NCBI RefSeq assembly: GCF_036226405.1
Contig: NZ_CP108464.1
Location: 7,440,001 to 7,504,000 of the forward strand
Direction of reading: 5' to 3'
Origin: Streptomyces sp. NBC_01260
GTDB lineage: Bacteria; Actinomycetota; Actinomycetes; Streptomycetales; Streptomycetaceae
DNA: 64,000 nucleotides
The translations under genes and the position numbers were made by a program. Below the pieces are notes generated by a model. The model made no database searches, had not been told where the DNA came from, and was given only the letters and a program-made list of their open reading frames with translations. Shown here in pieces: positions 46,325-54,420 of this stretch (position 1 is the stretch's first letter; every line of letters begins with the position of its first letter).

Positions 46325-47668
46325 TCACCACCCGCCGGCCGCGTCTCCGACCTCACGAGTCAGTACAGCTATGGAGACCGGTGACCCGAGGATCCGTTCG
46401 GCCGCGCGGTGCCCTGACTGCAGCGCCCCGTCGACGCAGGCCGGCGCGGCTCCCCAGGTTGCCTCTCCCGCGAAGTGGACAACGCCGTCAACCGGGCCCG
46501 CCAGCGCTTCGTGATCCTCGTGGGAGGAGCCGACGGCGATGTAGGAGTACGAGCCGAGGGCGAGCGGGTCCATGCCCCAGCGCGTGATCCAGTGGGCGGC
46601 GGGTTCGGGAACGCGGTCGCCGTAGATGTTGCGCAGGGGCCTGAGCACCGACGCGACCACCTCTTCGTCGGTCATCTGCTCGATTTCCCGGCCCCAAGCA
46701 CCGCCGGCGAAGGTCAGCAGCATCGGCTTGCCGCTCACCGCGGAGATGTCGTACCAGGAGTGCCAGGGGACGCCGGCCTGGCCGTGCTGCCGGATCACGG
46801 AGACGCCGTCTTGCCAGAACCGGTCCGGGAACTGCAGGAAGACCTTGTTGAACACGCCCATTCCCAGCCGCTCGATCGGTCCCGCGACGGCCTCGGGCAG
46901 GGCGGGCGTGAACCGGATCGCCCCGGCTTTGAGTACGCCCAACGGCACCGTGACGATCACCTGGGCGGCCTGGAAGGACTCCTCGCGCGTGTCGACCCGC
47001 ACTCCCGCAGCCGACCTGGTGATGGCGGTCACGGCGGTTCCAAAGCGCACGTCGAGCCCTTCGGCCAGCCTCCGGGGGATCTCGTCGTAGCCACCAGGGA
47101 AGACCACTTCGTCACCGTCGATGGTGTCCTCGTCGAGTCCGTGAGCGGCGACCTGCTCGACCTCCGCACCGCACTGCTCCTCGGTGCGATGGCGATAGAA
47201 CGCGCGGACCCGCTCGACTCGCCCGGGTTCCCAGCCGGTCGCGGCAAGGGCCCGCTCGGCCGCGGCGGCGTAACTCTCATCGTGGCCCATCGACGCGGCA
47301 GCCAGCTGCAAAAGGCCGTCCGCCGCGTCGACGTCGACGGTCCACTCTCGTGCCGCGTCATCGCCCAGCAGGCACGAAGACTCGTCATAGTTGGCGATCG
47401 GCCGACCACCGGCCTGAAAACTCCCCACCGTGAACTCGTAGGTGTCGATCCCGAGCGCGGAAACGAGTTCGGCGAGCGGGTTGTCGGTGACACCGTGAAT
47501 CCACGAGGCGCCACGATCAACGCAGAACCCCGCCGTCCGGTCCGTCCACATCCGCCCACCAACGCGGTCTCGCGCCTCGAGCACGACGACACGCTGCCCT
47601 GCAGCGCGAAGCAGACGTGCCGCCGTGAGGCCGGCGATTCCCGCACCGACGACGATCGTGTCCATCAT
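46325..47668 (-). CDS. Flavin monoamine/polyamine oxidase
   Basis: 447 residues. The N-terminus DTIVVGAGIAGLTAARLLRAAGQRVVVLEARDRVGGRMWT is the FAD-binding signature of amine oxidases; DRGASWIHG, VIVTVPLGVLKAG and the C-terminal YIAVGSSHEDHEALAGPVDGVVHFAGEATW complete the fold. It oxidises primary or secondary amines to aldehydes with oxygen. ATG ATG at 47668/47665 follows GGAG; an upstream in-frame ATG at 47725 is possible. The operator at 47752-47767 links it to the TetR at 44281. With the PuuB-like oxidase and YtcJ amidohydrolase it makes up an amine-using gene set. Confidence 0.9.
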   Translation of the reverse strand: MMDTIVVGAGIAGLTAARLLRAAGQRVVVLEARDRVGGRMWTDRTAGFCVDRGASWIHGVTDNPLAELVSALGIDTYEFTVGSFQAGGRPIANYDESSCLLGDDAAREWTVDVDAADGLLQLAAASMGHDESYAAAAERALAATGWEPGRVERVRAFYRHRTEEQCGAEVEQVAAHGLDEDTIDGDEVVFPGGYDEIPRRLAEGLDVRFGTAVTAITRSAAGVRVDTREESFQAAQVIVTVPLGVLKAGAIRFTPALPEAVAGPIERLGMGVFNKVFLQFPDRFWQDGVSVIRQHGQAGVPWHSWYDISAVSGKPMLLTFAGGAWGREIEQMTDEEVVASVLRPLRNIYGDRVPEPAAHWITRWGMDPLALGSYSYIAVGSSHEDHEALAGPVDGVVHFAGEATWGAAPACVDGALQSGHRAAERILGSPVSIAVLTREVGDAAGGW

Positions 47669-47751
47669 CTTCGCTGTTCTCCATGGTATCGACGGGGTGT
47701 GCAGCGGATTCTCCGCAGTCGTCATGATCCAACCGGCTGGACACCATTAAG

Positions 47752-47767
47752 GTCAATGTTGTTGGCA
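47752..47767. promoter_or_regulatory. GTCAATG operator, upstream of amine oxidase
   Basis: GTCAATGTTGTTGGCA, the fourth copy of the motif, 84 bp upstream of the preferred start (27 bp from the alternative one). Confidence 0.68.
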
Positions 47768-47951
47768 TAAGCGGTGGATCGACAGCGGATTCGGGATCGG
47801 ATCAGGTCGGCGAGTTGGTCGATGGTGCGCGGGCGAGGTTGGCGATGCTGCGCTTGTCGTCCCGGCCATACCGAGCCCGCTACAGTCTGGGATCGCCGCG
47901 CCCCTTCGCGCGAACGACCAACCCCGCACAACATCGCCCGTCTCAGCGTGG

Positions 47952-48095
47952 TGAATCGCCCGGGTTTGATGGAGACATCGAAGACCCGGAAGGATCCCGA
48001 TCATGGCTGCTCCCCGGAAGTATTCCAACGAACTGCGTGAGCGCGCGACGCGCCTGGCGGTGGAGGCCCGCAAGGAAGTTCCCCCAAGGCCGTGA
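47952..48095 (+). pseudogene. IS3-family left end with truncated orfA
   Basis: TGAATCGCCCGGGTTTGATG at 47952 matches the left terminal repeat of Streptomyces IS3-group elements, and 48003 starts MAAPRKYSNELRERATRLAVEARK, the N-terminus of OrfA (HTH_Tnp_1). It stops after 30 codons, and the rest of the element is missing. Confidence 0.72.
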
Positions 48096-48511
48096 TCGTC
48101 ACGGTGCCCCCGGTGGATCGCGAAAAACACAAGGAGGGCTGCCTGTCCTGCGCTATCCGGTGCCGACGGTGCGCAGAACCGCGAGGACAAGGGCGTGAAT
48201 CTCAGCGGAGTACTGCGGTGGCCGCAGGTTGTCCTTGGCCGTCGTCCTCCACCTCGGGTAGCTGTCGGGACCACATCCGGGCCGGTGCTGACGAGCGCGA
48301 CCGTGGTCGTCTGTCGTTCCCGAGCGTCGGGAAAGTGGAGACGCCTTGCCTTCGCGAACCTCCGAAGGTCCAACTGATGCATGGGTGCAGCTGTTCTCAG
48401 CGCACGGCGGTGCCCCGCAGCAGCACCACACACCGGTGCGCCGTTATGTGTGGTCCGCCGGCCCGATTCCGGCGGGCCGGCGTACCACGTCACGTCGCGC
48501 GGGCGATCCGG
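48096..48511. other. No confident gene
   Basis: 416 bp between the IS3 fragment and the secreted protein gene. Short frames exist on both strands, but no domain is recognised. The last ~50 bp may hold the terminator of the secreted protein gene, but no clear hairpin was found. Confidence 0.35.
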
Positions 48512-49123
48512 TCAGTAGTCGTAGTGGTCGTTCTCGATCACTCGGAAGCTGCCCCCTACTCCGTTGCTGACGAGCACACCCCCTTCGACGCGGTTCGGGA
48601 ACACGCCTTCAGTGGAACCGTGGGGGCCGACGGTGGCGACGGGGGCGCCGTTGTCGCAGGTCGCCCCGCTGAAGACCTCGACGGTTCGCCGGCTGTCGTT
48701 GAAGATGTTGAAGCTGGTGGAGCCCAGGCCGCTGGCCACGCTGACGCAGCCGCCGGGGGAGGCGGAGTACGTGCGCTCGTTGAGGTGAATCCTGCCCTCG
48801 TCGTCGTCCCGGCCTCCGTGACCCCGGTCCTGGTCGCCTCCGCGCTCGCCGCCGCCTTCGTCGTTGCCTCGGCCCCGATTGCCGCGGTCCTCGTCGTTGC
48901 CGCCTCGGCCTTCGTTGTCGCTCCGGCCTTCGTTGCTCCTTCCGGCGTCACCTCTGTCCTTGGGAGCCCTAGCGGGGGCTGGGGCTGGGGCTGCGGCCTT
49001 TTGGACGACCGGGGCGGCTTGGGGCGGCTCGTTCGTGGCGGCCGAGGTGAAGGTGCTGCCGGTGGCGGTCAGGGCCGCGGCGGCGGTGATGGCGGCAGTG
49101 AGGACGGTGGAACGTGCGGTCAT
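48512..49123 (-). CDS. Secreted protein with Arg/Gly/Asp/Glu-rich linker
   Basis: 203 residues. A signal peptide (MTARSTVLTAAITAAAALTATGSTFTSAA) is followed by an Ala/Pro stretch, about 60 residues of repetitive charged low-complexity sequence (RSDNEGRGGNDEDRG-like units), and a C-terminal globular part of ~85 residues (CVSVASGLGSTSFNIFNDSRRTVEVFSGATCDNG) with two cysteines that could form a disulfide. AGGAG precedes the ATG. It looks intact and its codon use is normal, unlike the fragments around it. No function is recognised; a cell-wall or extracellular role is likely. Confidence 0.78.
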   Translation of the reverse strand: MTARSTVLTAAITAAAALTATGSTFTSAATNEPPQAAPVVQKAAAPAPAPARAPKDRGDAGRSNEGRSDNEGRGGNDEDRGNRGRGNDEGGGERGGDQDRGHGGRDDDEGRIHLNERTYSASPGGCVSVASGLGSTSFNIFNDSRRTVEVFSGATCDNGAPVATVGPHGSTEGVFPNRVEGGVLVSNGVGGSFRVIENDHYDY

Positions 49124-49261
49124 GTCGTTTCTCCTGTCTCGGAGTGAGGTCGGCTGAGCAGCGGACCCGTGATTGAACGTACGTAGGGACTCCATAGCTG
49201 TCATATCGGGGCATAACGAAACGCCGGTGCCGGAGCATCGGCTGGGACGGCAGTCACCCGT

Positions 49262-49540
49262 ATGTCATTCGGGTGCAACGTGGCGCATCTGTCCGGGCTC
49301 GCGGAGCACCGGATCGCGCTGTCCTTCTACCTGAGGGTCCACCAGCGGCATCTACGCGAATACGGCGAGGACGCCCTGGCGGCACTCGACGTGGCGGAGA
49401 ACATCGCCTTCACCCTCCAGGAACTCGGGGACCGCGAGGCGGCGCGCGCTGTCGACGCGGACCTACTGCCGAGGTTCGAGCGCGCGGCGGGCAAGGGCTG
49501 CCTGGGGTTCGAAACACACGCGCAAGCGTCTGGTGAAAGC
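49262..49540 (+). pseudogene. Tetratricopeptide-repeat protein remnant
   Basis: Reads GLAEHRIALSFYLRVHQRHLREYGEDALAALDVAENIAFTLQELGDREAARAVDADLLPRFERAAG, the final repeat of Streptomyces TPR (Kinesin-light-chain-like) proteins. The upstream repeats and effector domain are absent. Confidence 0.55.
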
Positions 49541-49899
49541 CCTCAGGGCCCTTGGCTGCGATGCCGAAGCGGACGAAATCTGGAGAGAATCCCGAAGTTC
49601 TGACGGGGTGCCGGCAGCCGGACACCCGTTCGATGCGGTGTCCGTATCGCGGTGAGGGGCGTGGGCGGCCGTGGGGGTCGGGTGTACGCGGGGTGTGTCG
49701 ATGGGTTCGGATGTTTGGGCGTGCGGAATAGAAACGGGCAGGATGCCGGCAGATACGAGGACGGCACGGAAGTAGTCCACGGCCATGTCCTGCTGTCCGG
49801 CCATGCGGGCATCGAGGGCTTCGTGGGTGAGCTCGCAGGTCCCGGAGGCGAGGTCGGTGACCAGCTGGGAGGCGGACGCCTACTCCCGCAGAGGTCGTA

Positions 49900-50336
49900 A
49901 GCTCACCCGGGCCGAGCGCAAGGCAGTCGAACAGCGCGTGGAGCGCGGCGAGTTCCACGGCGAGTGGAACTACACCATCGCCGCGCACGACCCTGTCCAG
50001 GACCCGCCGACCTCACCAGAACAGAAGCTGGCAGCCCCCATCCCACCCGAGGCCACCTTCCTGCCCACTCACCCCGCCTTGACCGGCATGTCCCGCGACC
50101 AGTTCGACCAGCTCGAACCCTGCCGCCAGATCCTGACAGATGCCGAGCGGCGGGACGATGACAGTGACGGACGCGGACGCACCACGGCTTCGGGATCCTC
50201 GATCACCGCCATCGGGTCCTCGCCGCAAGCCTCAACTGCCGCAACACCGTCACCCTGACGCTGGCAGGCCAACTGATCGGCAGGGACCGCAACGTGCTGA
50301 GCTATCACGCCCACAGGACCAGGCCGCTACTGTCGA
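49900..50336 (+). pseudogene. ISAzo13-type transposase C-terminal remnant
   Basis: WNYTIAAHDP and HPALTGMSRDQFDQLE match the C-terminal part of the intact ISAzo13 transposase at 61991 (WNYTLQPQEH, HPALTGIQPDQWDQL). After a frame change, LDHRHRVLAASLNCRNTVTLTLAGQLIGRDRNVLSYH matches its LVDRLLATLLYERHGLPQ...LNRVISQ segment. The N-terminal catalytic part is lost. Confidence 0.6.
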
Positions 50337-50343
50337 GCGACTG

Positions 50344-50697
50344 ATGCGCCTGTCCGGCATCGTCGGGGTACACCTGCGCAAGAAGGTCCGCACCACGATT
50401 CCCGCACCCGACGCGACGCCGGTGCCGGACCTGCTCCAGCGGGACTTCAACGCCGCCACACCGAATCAGAAGTACGTCGGCGACATCACCTACCTCCCCA
50501 TCGGCGACGGACAATTCCTATACCTCGCAACGGTGTTGGACCTGCACTCCAAGCGATTGGTGGGCTGGTCCATCGCCGACCACATGCGCACCGGACTCAT
50601 CGCCGACGCGCTGCGGGCCGCCGTCGGCACGCGGGGCGGGAACCTGCGCGGAGCGATCTTCCACAGCGACAACGGAGCCCAATACGCGTCCAGGCAT
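50344..50697 (+). pseudogene. IS3-family OrfB (integrase core) remnant
   Basis: Reads HLRKKVRTTIPAPDATPVPDLLQRDF, then YVGDITYLPIGDGQFLYLATVLDLHSKRLVGWSIADHMRT and GAIFHSDNGAQYAS: the first two catalytic Asp of the rve domain. It stops short of the Glu and joins foreign sequence at about 50697, 37 bp from the end of the ABC operon. Confidence 0.8.
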
Positions 50698-50733
50698 CAA
50701 GGGGATGGTCCCGGGTGCCGCCCGGCGGGCCCG

Positions 50734-51588
50734 TCAGCCGGCGCCCCCCGCCGCCAGCGGATCGAGTTCCCTGCGCCGCCGGCTGATGGAGTCCGGATCC
50801 CAGTCCGGCCGGGGAACGGATGCCAGCAGTAGCTGCGTGTACGGGTGTCCGGGGTCGGAGAGCAGTTCCGCGACAGGGCGGTGTTCCATGGTGCGGCCTC
50901 GGAACAGGACGAGCGCCTCGTCGCACACGTACCGCACGACGGCCAGGTCGTGGCTGACGAAGACCAGGCCGATGCCGGTGTCGCGGCGGATGTCCGACAG
51001 GAGGTTGAGCACCTGGGCCTGGACCGAGACATCGAGCGCGGACACCGCTTCGTCCAGTACGAGCACCGCAGGTTCGACCGCCAGCGCACGTGCGATGGCG
51101 GCGCGTTGCCGCTGACCGCCGGAGAGTTTGCGCGGCAGGGCCGCCGCCTCCCGCTCCCCGAGGCCCACCTGGGCGAGGAGTTCCCGGATCCTGGCGGCCC
51201 GGGCGGCGGGGTCGGCGAGACCGTGCAGGCGCAGCGCCCCGTCGATGGTGGCGCCGATGGTGATCCGTGCGTCCAACGAGAGGTACGGGTCCTGAAAGAC
51301 GATCTGCACCGCCTTGGCACGGGCGAGTCGGGCCGCCCTGCCGCGTACGGTCGGGGCCAGTGGTTCACCCTGGACGAGGATCTCGCCGGCGTCGGGGCGT
51401 TCGAGGCCGATCAGCATCCGGGCCGTGGTCGTCTTGCCGGAGCCCGACTCACCCACGATGCCGAGGGCGCCGCCGGCCCGCAGTGAGAACGACAGGCCGT
51501 CGACGGCGATGACCTCCGCCTTTCCCGTCCGGTAGGTCTTGCGCAGCCCGCTGACCTGGAGCAGTGTGCGGGCGCTGTTCTCGGCCAT
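50734..51588 (-). CDS. Peptide/oligopeptide ABC transporter ATPase, DppF-type
   Basis: 284 residues. Walker A GESGSGKTTTARMLIGL, Q-loop VFQDPYLSLDARITIG, signature LSGGQRQRAAIARALAVEPAV, Walker B LVLDEAVSALDVSVQAQ and switch His FVSHDLAVVRYV. It lacks the C-terminal Cys cluster seen in its partner. It is the last gene of the transporter operon, starting at the stop of the other ATPase (TGATG). The remnant at 35740-36300 is the same kind of gene. Confidence 0.92.
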   Translation of the reverse strand: MAENSARTLLQVSGLRKTYRTGKAEVIAVDGLSFSLRAGGALGIVGESGSGKTTTARMLIGLERPDAGEILVQGEPLAPTVRGRAARLARAKAVQIVFQDPYLSLDARITIGATIDGALRLHGLADPAARAARIRELLAQVGLGEREAAALPRKLSGGQRQRAAIARALAVEPAVLVLDEAVSALDVSVQAQVLNLLSDIRRDTGIGLVFVSHDLAVVRYVCDEALVLFRGRTMEHRPVAELLSDPGHPYTQLLLASVPRPDWDPDSISRRRRELDPLAAGGAG

Positions 51589-52592
51589 CAGCTGCCCTCC
51601 CTTGTAGCGGTGTTTTCCATAGAGGTGAGTGACTCTTCCGTGATGTGGCAGGCGACCAACGCCTCGCCGTGGCGCTCCAGCCGCGGCGCTGTCCGGTCGC
51701 AGACCCCGGGCTGGGCCAAGCGGCAGCGCGCCGCGAAGGAGCAGCCGGGCGCCGAGTCAAGCAGTCCCATGGGGGAACCCGGGATCGGGGTGAGCCGGGC
51801 GGGCGGTCCGTCCGGGGCCTGGAGGGGCGGCGACGAGCCGAGCAGGCCCGTGGTGTAGGGGTGGCGGGGTGTTTCGAAGAGCTGTGCGGTGGGAGCGGTC
51901 TCGACGATCCGGCCGGCGTACATCACGTAGATGCGGTCGCAGACCGCGGCCGCGAGTTCGATGTCGTGCGTGATGAGGAGCATGCCCAGGTCGCGTTCGC
52001 GCTGCAGCCGCCCGAGGATGGCCATGATCTCGGCCTGGGTGGAGACGTCGAGCGCGGTGGTGGGTTCGTCGCAGAGCAGCAGCCTGGGCCCGGCGGTGAG
52101 CGCTCCGGCGATCATGACGCGTTGCAGCATGCCGCCGGAGAGCTCGTACGGGTACTGGCGCAAGTGCCGCTCCGGGTCCGGGAGTCCGACCGCGGCGAGC
52201 AGTTCGGCGGCGCGGGCGTTGGCGCGGCCCTTGTCCCAGCCGTTGTTGACACGCAGCGACTCGGTGAGGAAGTCGCCGATGCGGCGGACCGGGTTGATGC
52301 CTGCCCGGGGGTCCTGGAATATCATCGACGCCGTGCCGGTACGGATCGACCGTAGGGCTGCCGGGCCGGCGCCCACCACCTCCGTTCCGTCGACGCGCAC
52401 GTGGCCGTCGATGTCGGCCCCGGTGGGGAACAGCCCGAGGGCCGACCGTGCGGTGACCGACTTCCCGGAGCCGGATTCGCCCACCAGCGCGACGATTTCA
52501 CCCGCCGACACGGTCAGGTCGATGCCGTCGAGTACCGGCCGGGCCATGCCGGGCAGGGCGATGCTCAGGTTCTCGTACTCCAGCAGCGCCAT
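51588..52592 (-). CDS. Peptide/oligopeptide ABC transporter ATPase, DppD-type
   Basis: 334 residues. Walker A GESGSGKSVTARSALGL, Q-loop IFQDPRAGINPVRRIG, signature LSGGMLQRVMIAGALTAGP, Walker B LLLCDEPTTALDVSTQAE and switch His ITHDIELAAAV. The C-terminal oligo_HPY region has the GCSFAARCRLAQPGVCD cysteines of DppD/OppD proteins. It overlaps both neighbours by TGATG junctions. Confidence 0.92.
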   Translation of the reverse strand: MALLEYENLSIALPGMARPVLDGIDLTVSAGEIVALVGESGSGKSVTARSALGLFPTGADIDGHVRVDGTEVVGAGPAALRSIRTGTASMIFQDPRAGINPVRRIGDFLTESLRVNNGWDKGRANARAAELLAAVGLPDPERHLRQYPYELSGGMLQRVMIAGALTAGPRLLLCDEPTTALDVSTQAEIMAILGRLQRERDLGMLLITHDIELAAAVCDRIYVMYAGRIVETAPTAQLFETPRHPYTTGLLGSSPPLQAPDGPPARLTPIPGSPMGLLDSAPGCSFAARCRLAQPGVCDRTAPRLERHGEALVACHITEESLTSMENTATREGS

Positions 52593-53455
52593 CAGGTCTT
52601 CCTCCCTGCGAGCCGGTCGCCGACGTTCTCCCCGACGATGTTGAAGGCGACGACGACCACCACGACGGCGACGGCGGGCACGACCGCGGACAGCGGCTGG
52701 CCGCGCAGAACGGCGGCCTGGGACTGGTTGATCATGGCGCCCCAGTCCGGAGTCGGCGCCTGCACGCCCAGGCCCAGGAAGGACAGGGCGGCGAGGTCGA
52801 GCAGCGCGTAGCCGAAGTTGACGGTGGACTGGGCGAGCACGGTCGGGCCGATGTTCGGCAGCAGCCTGCGGACGGCGACGTACAGGGCGGAGTGCCCCTG
52901 CACACGGTAGGCCGCGATGTACGGCCTGGCCCGCTCCTGCATCGCGAGGCCGCGCACCAGACGTGCGGTGTACGGCATGTAGGCCACGGACATAGCGATC
53001 ACCGGCGCCGTCATCCCCTTGCCGAAGACCGCCACCGCGAGAATCGCGACGAGCAGCGCCGGGAAGGCGAAGACGACATCGAGCAGCCGCCCGATCACGG
53101 TGTCGGCCCAGCCGCCCCGCCACGCGGAGAACAGCCCGATGGCGATGCCGACGACGGTCGAGACCAGTACCACCAGCAGCGGTCCGACCAGACTCGTACG
53201 GCTTCCTTCTACGAGGGCCGAGAAGGTGTCGTGCCCACCCTGGTCGGTGCCCAGCCAGTGGTCGGCGCTCGGGCCCACGAGCCCCGTGCCCAGCTCTCCG
53301 TACGTCGGGTCCTGCGGTGACAGCCACGGTGCGAACACCGCGACCAGCACGAACAGGACGAGAAGGCCCAGGCACAGCTTCTCCAGCCGGCTACCCCCCA
53401 TGGAGCGCAGCTTGGCGACCGGCCTGCGGGTCAGTCCCGCCATCGGGGCGCTCAT
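52592..53455 (-). CDS. Peptide ABC transporter permease, DppC-type
   Basis: 287 residues with about six membrane segments. DppC hallmarks are the N-terminal soluble stretch APWLSPQDPTYGELGTGLVGPSADHWLGTDQGGHDTFSALVEGSRTSL and the EAA loop AYRVQGHSALYVAVRRLLPNIGP. The ATG at 53455 overlaps the end of the other permease gene. The scar at 36300-36790 carries the N-terminal half of a second copy. Confidence 0.92.
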   Translation of the reverse strand: MSAPMAGLTRRPVAKLRSMGGSRLEKLCLGLLVLFVLVAVFAPWLSPQDPTYGELGTGLVGPSADHWLGTDQGGHDTFSALVEGSRTSLVGPLLVVLVSTVVGIAIGLFSAWRGGWADTVIGRLLDVVFAFPALLVAILAVAVFGKGMTAPVIAMSVAYMPYTARLVRGLAMQERARPYIAAYRVQGHSALYVAVRRLLPNIGPTVLAQSTVNFGYALLDLAALSFLGLGVQAPTPDWGAMINQSQAAVLRGQPLSAVVPAVAVVVVVVAFNIVGENVGDRLAGRKT

Positions 53456-54420
53456 CGTGCACCCCCCGCTGCCGCCACCCGCGGATCGATCAGCGGATGC
53501 ACCAGGTCCACCAGGAAGTTGACCACGACGAACGCGGCAACCACGAGCAGCACGATCGCCTGCACCACCTGGAAGTCCATCTGGTTGACCGAGGTCACCA
53601 GCAGGGATCCCACGCCCGACATGCCGAACGCGGTCTCCACGATCGAGGTGCTCACCAGCATTCCGGAGATGAGGAGCGCGGAGACGGTGACGATCGGGCC
53701 GAGGGCGTTGCGCAGTACGTGCCGCCGGATCACGGTCCACCGCGGGGTGCCGCGGCTGACCGCGACCTCGACGTGCTCACGGCCCAGTTCCTCCAGCATG
53801 GACGAGCGGGTCACCCGAGTGACCATCGCCATGAACGTGACGGACAGGGCGATCGCCGGCAGTACGACGTGGTGCAGCCGGTCGAGAACGCCGGTGCCGT
53901 TGCCGATGGTCGGGAACCAGCCCAGCTTCACGCCGAACAGCGACCGCAGCAGCAGCGCGGCGACGAAGGCGGGGGCTGCGGCCCCCACCGTCACCAGCAG
54001 CATCAGCATCGAGTCGGTGCGGGTGCCGCGGCGCAGCGCGCCGACGATGCCGGCCGCGAGACCGACCACCGCGATCAGCAGGGCGGAGGCGGCGATCAGC
54101 AGCAGGGTGGCCGGCAGCCGCGACCAGATGACCGAACTGACGTCCTGGTGGAAGACGTAGGAGCGGCCGAAGTCGCCGTGCAGTACGCCGCCCAGCCAGT
54201 CCCAGTACCGGACGAAGAACGGCTCGTCGAAGCCGTACCTGTGGCGGATCCGGGCGAGTTCGTCGGGGCCGGCGCTGCGCCCGCGCACCAGGAAGCTCGC
54301 CGGGTCGCCGGGCGCCAGGTACAGCGAGGAGAACACCAGGAAGGAGGTGACCAGCAAGGTCGCCGCCATCCCGGCCAGACGGCTCACGACCCCGAGCGCC
54401 CGGGTGGTCGTACGGCTCAC
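53452..54420 (-). CDS. Peptide ABC transporter permease, DppB-type
   Basis: 322 residues, six membrane segments. The N-terminal helix is followed by the periplasmic PGDPASFLVRGRSAGPDELARIRHRYGFDEPFFVRYWDWLGGVLHGDFGRSYVF, typical of DppB/OppB, and the EAA loop (EHVEVAVSRGTPRWTVIRRHVLRNALGP) is present. It overlaps the binding-protein gene upstream and the DppC gene downstream. Confidence 0.92.
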   Translation of the reverse strand: MSRTTTRALGVVSRLAGMAATLLVTSFLVFSSLYLAPGDPASFLVRGRSAGPDELARIRHRYGFDEPFFVRYWDWLGGVLHGDFGRSYVFHQDVSSVIWSRLPATLLLIAASALLIAVVGLAAGIVGALRRGTRTDSMLMLLVTVGAAAPAFVAALLLRSLFGVKLGWFPTIGNGTGVLDRLHHVVLPAIALSVTFMAMVTRVTRSSMLEELGREHVEVAVSRGTPRWTVIRRHVLRNALGPIVTVSALLISGMLVSTSIVETAFGMSGVGSLLVTSVNQMDFQVVQAIVLLVVAAFVVVNFLVDLVHPLIDPRVAAAGGAR

